Source: Sesamum alatum
Taxonomy: Eukaryota; Streptophyta; Magnoliopsida; Lamiales; Pedaliaceae
Reading direction: 5' to 3'
Length of the DNA stretch: 64,000 bases
NCBI GenBank assembly: GCA_034509735.1
Contig: JACGWO010000005.1
Location: 16,481,264 to 16,545,263, forward strand
Shown here piece by piece: positions 56,853-64,000 of the stretch. The position numbers and the translations under genes were made by a program. How positions within the stretch are numbered: the first letter of the stretch is position 1; each line of letters starts with the position of its first letter. The notes below the pieces were generated by a model, which worked only from the letters and a program-made list of their open reading frames with translations, did no database searches and was not told where the DNA came from.

Positions 56853-59073
56853 TGTTAGACTAGGTGACCAGAAAGCCAATAGGTTTGGCAATTTGTAACC
56901 TATTCGACAACTAGATGTAGATGTAATATTATTATGTGATGAATAAGATGAGTATTCGTCACCAATGGTACCTTCTTTGTTGCGCTCATCTTACATTTGT
57001 TAAAACGGTGTTTAACTTATATCGCAATAAAGCCCACAGACCATGGTTAACAACTCGTGCAGTTGGGCCACGCATTGGATGGTGGTCATGAAACCAACTG
57101 ATTAAAAGTTGGGTCTGAAACGTTCCTAGTCGAGGACCTCGAGACAGGGCAGCGAGAGTCCTATTGAGACTTGCGTCAAAAGTCGTGTTCATTGTATGAG
57201 TGCCGTGTTTCATCGGCGGCAGGCATAGGACGCCTACACGATCTTGATGGGTTGGTCGACTGAGGTCGAGCCGACTGGACTGACTCGCGGGGATCATCCT
57301 ATAGAAGCCTTGGAGGCTTGGTCGGTATGATTGGTTTTCCCCGGTTCCGATAGTACGGGAGTAATCCTCAGACTTGAAGGATCATGGCAGTCGCGTGCAC
57401 ATGACGGTTGTATCTTAGATCTGGCGAGAGGTAATCATTCTGTAAGATGATTATCATAAGCCTTGTCCAGTGCAGTTGGGATGTGTAGCGAGGACGGTGG
57501 ATTCCAAGAAGAGGATCCGTCCCCTGTCATATGTGACAGAGGTATCTCCTATGCACTCGGAGACACGTTCATGTTGTTTAAAGCTGTGGCCGCAGTGGTT
57601 GGTCGAATAGGGAATGGTTTCCTGTGTCGACGCAATGAAGCATACGTGGCCTCGAGTATTAAGCATGGATGCCTAGTCAATGATGGGAACCGACGCCCAA
57701 TTCCATACCCTAGACTAAGGCCGGGAGACAGTAGACGGAAGGATCGTACCCGTACGGAATCAGCGCCTAAATGTTCACGCCAATTCACCTAGTCTCTAGT
57801 GCCATGGACCGTTGCTAGATGGCCACCCATGGGAACGGGCCCTTGTGGGACACGGGCCCAAGTCTAGCTGAGGGTGAACCTAAAGGGTCACACACAAATC
57901 ACCGAGGAGGTTGAGAGATCAACTTGGAGTCAATCTGGAAGGATAAAATAAGTAATTGGATCACTTAAGGGAAAGTCCATTGGATGGACGGGCCGATATT
58001 GTATCGGAATTCCGTTTAATAGGTAAATTGGATTTTCCATTAAATATGGAATGTTGAGACGTTGCATCTTTTAATTGGATTAAAAGATTAACGGGAATAA
58101 TTTAAATGGATATTAAATTGGATTTAATGTTGGGTTCGTCGTAATTGGATTACGATAAAACCCGGTCCGTTAAATTATACCCGAGAGGAAAAATAATTCC
58201 TATTTTGGAATAGGAAGAAGTTGGACTTCTTCCCTTAAATAAACATGGCCGACATGGTCCCTTGGAGGAAGCAAAATCAGCCATGTTTCATGCTAGGTGA
58301 TATGTTGACTTATCTATTTTGGAAAGAGACAAATCAACTCGAATCAAGTTCTTCCCTTTTGGTATGATTTGATCATACCATAAATTTTGGTAGGCTTGAT
58401 TGAAGAATTGATGGTGATTGATTGGAATGAATCTAGACATCCTTGGATGAACCTAGACACATTCCAATAATCACATTAATTATGTATATATATTAGAATA
58501 TACAACACCAAGCATTTGTGATTCATTATTCATCTTTTTCTAGGAAAAAGAGAAGACATAAATCCTCTCCTCTCTCTCAAACTCTCGGCCTCTCTCCCTC
58601 TCTTACACTTGTGTTCTTCACTTGATTTTGAATCAAGAAGAAGAACAAAGTAAGTTTAAGAGAGCACTAATTCATAGTGTTCTTCTCTTAAACTGATTCC
58701 TTCTTAAACCCGTTATTTTCTAGCAAGAAGAATGTGTGTTTCTTCCGGTGTGGTGTGGATCACCTTTGGATAATCCATACGTTTGGATTTCGTGCGCATT
58801 CCGGAGAAGGAACCAGGCAAGTAGCCGGGAGCATACGCTAAACAATCAAAGGTAACAGTTTATTACGCTTTGATTGATTATATATATTTATCTATGCCCT
58901 ATGTGTTTAATATTCATTTCCAATATTTACACATCCTATATCGAACACTCGGTTGAGCACCCAAGGGCACAACCCTTGGGATTCGTATTTTAAATTAGAT
59001 TTGATTTAATTTACGCACTTTTCTCGCTTTCTCGCTTCCGCTCACGCTCCCGGTCGGATCCGCTTGTCCTTCA
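56853..59073 (+). repeat. F 5' LTR
   Basis: 2,221 bp, TGTTAGACTAGG...CTTGTCCTTCA. U3 core near 57788-57832, TATA candidate TATATATA near 58485-58492, a CT-rich tract (58564-58610), U5 arm TATATCGAA (58937-58945), hairpin CCCAAGGG-CACAA-CCCTTGGG (58960-58980). Confidence 0.93.
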
Positions 59074-59075
59074 AG

Positions 59076-59100
59076 TGGTATTAGAGCCCGGTTCGATGTA
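59076..59100 (+). other. F primer-binding site and leader arm
   Basis: TGGTATTAGAGCCCGG, a one-base variant of the Met-tRNA site, then TTCGATGTA (59092-59100), complementary to the F-type U5 arm (TACATCGAA in the solo LTR, TATATCGAA here). Confidence 0.88.
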
Positions 59101-59334
59101 AGGGGCATAGATCTATGTGTTTGGCATGATCTACTTGCTTTTAAATAGCTTTATTGGCATGTTAGATTGTTTAAATATATGAGTAATGTGATAATTCAAT
59201 TGTTTGGATTTAATGGAATTTTAGCATGCTTTATTTTCTTTTATTGGATCTAAAATTGCATGCTTATTTTCAGAATAATATTACTGTTATTGTGCTGAAA
59301 CAGTTTTGAAAAACAAAAAAAAAATCGATCAGAC

Positions 59335-59485
59335 CGGCAGTGGCCGCGCAGGTGGGCGCCTGCGCGCGTGCTCTGCGCAGCCGGCCGTTGCTAGCAGAGG
59401 CCAGCGCGCGGCACAAAGCGCGGGCGCAGGGCGCGCAGGCTGCCCTGTGCGCGCGGCCGGCCGGCCAGCGCAACGGCTGGGCCGT
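59335..59485 (+). repeat. GC-rich hairpin block of F leader
   Basis: About 150 bp, ~260 bp after the primer-binding site, with a 7-bp stem GCGCAGG-TGGGCG-CCTGCGC (59346-59365) and CAGGGC...GCCCTG further on (about 59427-59447). Confidence 0.82.
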
Positions 59486-60907
59486 TTTGTGCCCTTTTTC
59501 GACTTTTTTCGGAAAATTTGATTTTCTGTATTTTCTGCACAATATTCTGAAAATATATTAATTTTGCATTTTTGATTTTGGAATAATTGGATTATTCCTT
59601 CAATTAAATTTGCTTAATTAATTTGAGATTAATACATGCATTGGATGCATTGTTTAAAATGTCCATTAAATTTGAAATTTGAATTTTGCATATTGTTTGT
59701 ATGTTTATACTTTTGTGATGTTGGACATCACTTGGGTATTTGGAATATCCATTGGTTATTTATGCATGATTTTTTGGAATAATTGTATTATGTGAGTTGA
59801 TGGAATCAACATGGGATGATTACAAGAGCCCTAGACCTTATGTATGGATGAATGTATGATCATTTATTTTCTGTTGGGTGGGACCTGCGTGCCTCTTATT
59901 TTTGGGACTATCATTTCCCGTATTATCAGCCTCATGATGTTAAGGCTTGTTTTCTTTTTTACCAATGTATTACTTTCAGTTGTAATGAGAGTAGATAGGA
60001 TTGGTGAGGTTTTACTTTTAACAAGAAATTGGAGTCAGAGACCCCACGGAGAAGCATCAAGGCGTGAAACAAGAAGCACTTCAAGGCCCATTGGAATGAC
60101 AATGGGTTTATTATTATTGTAATAATTTAGGACCACCCTAGACAGACCATAGACTCACTGCGGGCTCAGTGGGTCGCATAGGTTGGGCTTGTGATCATCC
60201 TAACAGGGGTATGCTATGTTTTATGCATGCGGCGTTTTTTATTTATCGCTTTAAATATTGGATATTTTTGCATGCTAAAACACCATAATGTGATGAGGTC
60301 TCGGTCACACTTAAACTCTCATTTGGTTGGACCAAATTATATATTAAGCCCAGAACGGACTTGGATCAAAATGGTATTTATGATCTGTCCGAGCCTACCA
60401 TCCACAGCAATGTGGTGAGGAAGCTACCACTACCCAAGTGTGGTCCCACGAGTCGTGGCACACTTGGACTAGGGGAAAGCTGCACCATTGTTGTGAACAA
60501 AAAGACTGCGCTCGTTGTTTCCCTGTCTCACGAGTCGTGGCGGGCGACAGTTTGAGGCATGATTTGGTTGATGGGTCGGGCCTAACACTTAGTAACATGG
60601 TTCGCTTGAAGTCCTCAGAACCATGCGAATAGGTGAGGCAAAATATCTTGGGAATCTCATTGGATGATAATGATATTGGATATCTCCCACGAGGTCTTCT
60701 TCATGTGAATCGTAAAAGCGGGGCATGGAGATTACGCTTGTGGATCCTAAGCCCACTAGGAAATGGTTTCCCGAAACTCCGCTTGAGAGTGGTGGACTTT
60801 CGTATAAATACTGGGAGGGTTAAAGACTAAAAGACCAAGTCTTCAACTTGAACAATAATATTACCATCATTTGCTAATTTCTGCTTTACATTTTCATTAA
60901 TGTAGAT
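59486..60907 (+). other. F untranslated leader, distal part
   Basis: Non-coding. Hairpin at 60162-60185 (one G-U pair), CACGAGTCGTGG at 60448-60459 and about 60529-60540, GAATCGTAAAAGCGGGG near 60707, TATA-like box at 60801-60818. Confidence 0.75.
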
Positions 60908-63409
60908 ATGTCTAAGATCCTATTAACCATGATTCTCCAGACTAACAAATTCAACGGAACGAACTATTCGAACTGGCTGAGAAACCTGAGAATTGTCCTC
61001 GGTTTCGAGAACCAAGGCTACGTCTTGGACAAGCCGCTACCGAGCGACTTACCGGAGGGGTCCACGCCTGAAGAACGTTTGACGTACGAGAAATGGCATG
61101 AGGACAACCGGAAAGTACGTAGTATCATACTGGCTTCGATGTCTAACGACATCCAGAAGCAGTATGAGAGGCTGGACAACGTCTCCGCCATAATGCTCCG
61201 CATCAACGAGGTTTATGCGGTTCCGAATAGGCATATTAGATATGCGGCCACAAAAGCATTCTTTGGCACCAAGCTTGCTGAAGGAGCGTCTGTACAAAGT
61301 CATGGGGTCAAGATGCTCTCCCTAGTGGAGAAACTCGAGGACCTTAAAGCTGGGCTTAACAATGACACGTACATTGACATGATCCTCCAGTCGCTTTCTC
61401 CATCCTATGACCCGTTTGTTGTAAACTATAACATGAACGGACTTGAGAAGTCTATTCATGAGTTGATCAACATGCTGGTCCAATACGAGGCAACAACCCG
61501 CATGTCGGCGCTGACAGTATTGATAGGAGAGGGTTCGACCTCCAAGGCGAATGGCAAAAGGGCTGGCGCTGCAAGAGGAAGAAGGGCAAAGGGAAGACGG
61601 TTGTGGCCCCTGCTCGCGCTCTGGGTGTCCCTGTTGCTCCGATTGGACCGAGCTAAGGGAAAGGGAAGGCCCGTGGTTCTCAGAGGTCCAAGACAAATAA
61701 TGTCTGCATGCATTGCCCACGGAAAATGCATTGGAAGAGGGAGTGCCCACAACTCCTCTCCAATGCAGGTATGTTTGTGGTTGATGTAAATATGATTACT
61801 ATTTCTGCTTCATGGGTATTGAATACCGGGTGTGGTGCTCACATCTGCAATGATTTGCAGGCACTGCAAAGAAGCAGAAGGCTAACCAAGGATGAGATGA
61901 TCCTGAGGCTAGGCGATGGCAAGGCCGTTGCTGCGGAGGCCGTAGGATCACTAGAGTTAGCCATTAGTAGTCATGTTAGGATTGTACTGAACGACTGTTT
62001 CTATGTACCTAGCATGATTAAAAACATTGTTTCCATCCCGGTCCTTGATAAGGAGGGATATGAATTTACCATCAATAAAAACGGTTTTTTTCATTATCAA
62101 AGATGGTATTTCTCATCTGCTTGGTACATTGGTCAACGGTCTGTACATACTTCAACAGTCCAATTGGATTATGACTGCAGAACACAAACGAAAATGTGAT
62201 GATCATAATAACGCACAGATATGGCATGCGAGGTTAGGTCATATCTCTAAAGATAGGGTAGGAAGGTTGGTGGACTCAAAGAGTCTAGAAATAGACGATT
62301 TGGACAACCTACCGACCTGCGAATCCTGTCTAAAGGGAAAGATGACCAAGAAACCCTTTGTTGGACAAAGTACGCTAGCCAGTGGTTTGTTGGATTTGAT
62401 CCATACAGATGTCTGTGGTCCACTAAATAGTCAGGCTAGAGGTGGGTAATCGTACTTCATAACCTTTATCGATGATCACTCACGATATGGTTATGTTTAC
62501 CTGATGAGGTACAAGTCTGAAGCCTTTGGAAGGTTTAAGGAATACAGACTTGGAGTAGAGAACCAAACCGGTCGAAAGATCAAAGCCCTTCGGTCGGACC
62601 GAGGTGGAGAGTATTTGAGTGGTGAGTTTACTGATTATCTAAAAGAGAATGGGATTCTCTCTCAGTGGACACCTCTTGGAACACCGCAGCTTAATGGTGT
62701 GTCTGAAAGGAGGAATCGGACCTTGTTGGACATGGTCCGATCCATGATGAGTTTTACCGAACTCCCCCTTTCCTTCTGGGGATACGCTCTTGAGACGGCG
62801 GCCAAAGTTTTGAACTTGGCGCCATCTAAAAAAGGTATCCCAGACGCCATATGAGATATGGCATGGCAAGCCTGCCTCCTACAAATACTTGAAAGTGTGG
62901 GGTTCGCCGCATATGTCAAGAGATTAGTGGGAGATAAACTGGACTCGAGGTCTAGTTTATGCAGGTTCATCGGCTATCCAAAAGAAACTGCGGGGTATTA
63001 TTTCTATGATCCCTCCGGGCAAAAGGTTTTGTCTCGCGAAACGTAGTGTTCTTGGAAAAGGGTTTTCCATCGGATAGTCGACGCGATGAGGTGCTCCTTG
63101 AGGAATCAAGTGAGGCACCCCATGAGGCGGCAGTGACATCTGAGCCAGTAGTTCCCACTGATATTGTTCCAGTCCTCCGTAGGTTGGCCCAAGTATCCCA
63201 TGCACCTGATAGGTATGGATTTTTGGGCCTGACCGGTCAGTTGGATAATTATCCAAAGACGTACGGAGAAGCGATGTCGGACATCGATTCGGACAAATGG
63301 CTTGAGGCCATGAAATCCGAGATGGACTCGATGGGTACAAACAAGGTTTGGACCCTAGTAGATCCACCCAAAGGGGGTTAAACCCGTAGGGTGTAAATGG
63401 GTCTACATG
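60908..63409 (+). pseudogene. F gag-pol, multiply frameshifted
   Basis: Gag opens at ATG 60908 (MSKILLTMILQTNKFNGTNY) and is intact for ~220 codons. A frameshift near 61590 precedes the zinc knuckle CMHCPRKMHWKREC (61703-61744). In protease the catalytic Asp is Asn: WVLNTGCGAHIC (about 61816). Integrase keeps its zinc site WHARLGH...CESC (62222-62325), Asp motifs HTDVCGP and SDRGGEY, and Glu in VSERRN (~62705), but a TAA stop sits in between (62448-62450) and a frameshift near 62090 precedes it. Further frameshifts occur at about 62830, 62908, 63035 and 63377. The start of RT (WTLVDPPKG) runs into the N gap. Confidence 0.9.
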
Positions 63410-63909
63410 NNNNNNNNNNNNNNNNNNNNNNNNNNNNNNNNNNNNNNNNNNNNNNNNNNNNNNNNNNNNNNNNNNNNNNNNNNNNNNNNNNNNNNNNNNN
63501 NNNNNNNNNNNNNNNNNNNNNNNNNNNNNNNNNNNNNNNNNNNNNNNNNNNNNNNNNNNNNNNNNNNNNNNNNNNNNNNNNNNNNNNNNNNNNNNNNNNN
63601 NNNNNNNNNNNNNNNNNNNNNNNNNNNNNNNNNNNNNNNNNNNNNNNNNNNNNNNNNNNNNNNNNNNNNNNNNNNNNNNNNNNNNNNNNNNNNNNNNNNN
63701 NNNNNNNNNNNNNNNNNNNNNNNNNNNNNNNNNNNNNNNNNNNNNNNNNNNNNNNNNNNNNNNNNNNNNNNNNNNNNNNNNNNNNNNNNNNNNNNNNNNN
63801 NNNNNNNNNNNNNNNNNNNNNNNNNNNNNNNNNNNNNNNNNNNNNNNNNNNNNNNNNNNNNNNNNNNNNNNNNNNNNNNNNNNNNNNNNNNNNNNNNNNN
63901 NNNNNNNNN
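63410..63909. other. Assembly gap, 500 N
   Basis: Exactly 500 N, which looks like a placeholder length rather than a measured gap. Left is RT of element F; right is gag of a group B copy. At least the rest of F pol and its LTR, or a different element, is missing here. Confidence 0.98.
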
Positions 63910-64000
63910 AAGAGCACGGGGTTAAAATGCTTACCCTGGTGGAGAAGCTCGAGGACCTAAAGGCAGGCCTTGATAATGAGACGAACATAGATGTGATCCT
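63910..64000 (+). pseudogene. Group B-type gag fragment at window end
   Basis: Reads EHGVKMLTLVEKLEDLKAGL then DNETNIDVIL, the middle of Gag, on the plus strand. Closer to B1, B2 and B3 than to F, so it belongs to another element that continues outside the window. Confidence 0.8.

Larger units (their letters stand above)
56853..63409 (+). mobile_element. Element F: group F copia, right end in gap
   Basis: Plus-strand element: 5' LTR 56853-59073, primer-binding site, leader with GC block, gag-pol from 60908 into the assembly gap at 63410. The 3' LTR is not seen. Gag-pol has many frameshifts and a protease active-site change, so this copy is older than A1. Confidence 0.9.

Overview
The window is plant nuclear DNA, almost certainly from a flowering plant, and consists of intergenic, retrotransposon-packed sequence. 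The evidence is a pile of Ty1/copia LTR retrotransposons with TG...CA long terminal repeats, 5-bp target-site duplications (TSDs), primer-binding sites of the initiator-Met-tRNA type, and a gag-protease-integrase-RT-RNase H gene order. I see no host gene, tRNA, rRNA or CRISPR array. I cannot name the species. The Gag and RT style and the ~2-kb LTRs look like the Angela/TAR/Tork side of plant copia elements, but I could not run a search.

Four related LTR groups are named here for convenience. Group B has LTRs of ~1.97-1.99 kb and carries gag-pol. Group A has LTRs of 2.15-2.24 kb and an internal region whose gag-pol has decayed. Group D has LTRs of ~2.2 kb and is also decayed. Group F has LTRs of ~2.22 kb and a gag-pol with many lesions.

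Layout: 1-1909 is a D-type LTR (-) sitting in a B-type LTR fragment (1910-2443). 2441-20872 is element B1 (+), split inside integrase by the young element A1 (6776-16774, -, TSD CTACA). 20873-21071 is a piece of a D element (-). 21072-50547 is best read as element B2 (-) inserted in that D element. B2's left LTR holds element A2 (22376-39550, -, TSD GAGCA) and an F-type solo LTR (39880-42107, +, TSD GCTTA). A2's own left LTR holds element B3 (23517-31126, +). 50548-55887 is the rest of D (gag remnant, leader, primer-binding site, LTR). 55888-56521 is another LTR piece, 56522-56852 a LINE endonuclease remnant, and 56853-63409 element F (+). A 500-N gap (63410-63909) and a B-type gag fragment end the window. 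This gives up to four nesting levels (D > B2 > A2 > B3).

Every gag-pol copy is broken by frameshifts, stops or lost catalytic residues. The strongest unexplained signals are non-coding and shared by otherwise divergent groups. They are a U5-to-leader complementarity around the primer-binding site with a compensatory change between groups; a U5 hairpin whose stem changes while its 5-nt loop stays similar; a GC-rich leader block made of small hairpins; a second leader hairpin; a duplicated CACGAGTCGTGG motif; a TATA-like box ~100 bp before gag; and W-box clusters before the LTR TATA box. Decayed groups A and D keep most of these, although not the pre-gag TATA-like box, which fits parasitic elements mobilised by the machinery of group B relatives. 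Several junctions inside A2, B2, B3 and B1 are odd and may be real rearrangements or assembly errors at GC-rich blocks and near-identical LTRs.
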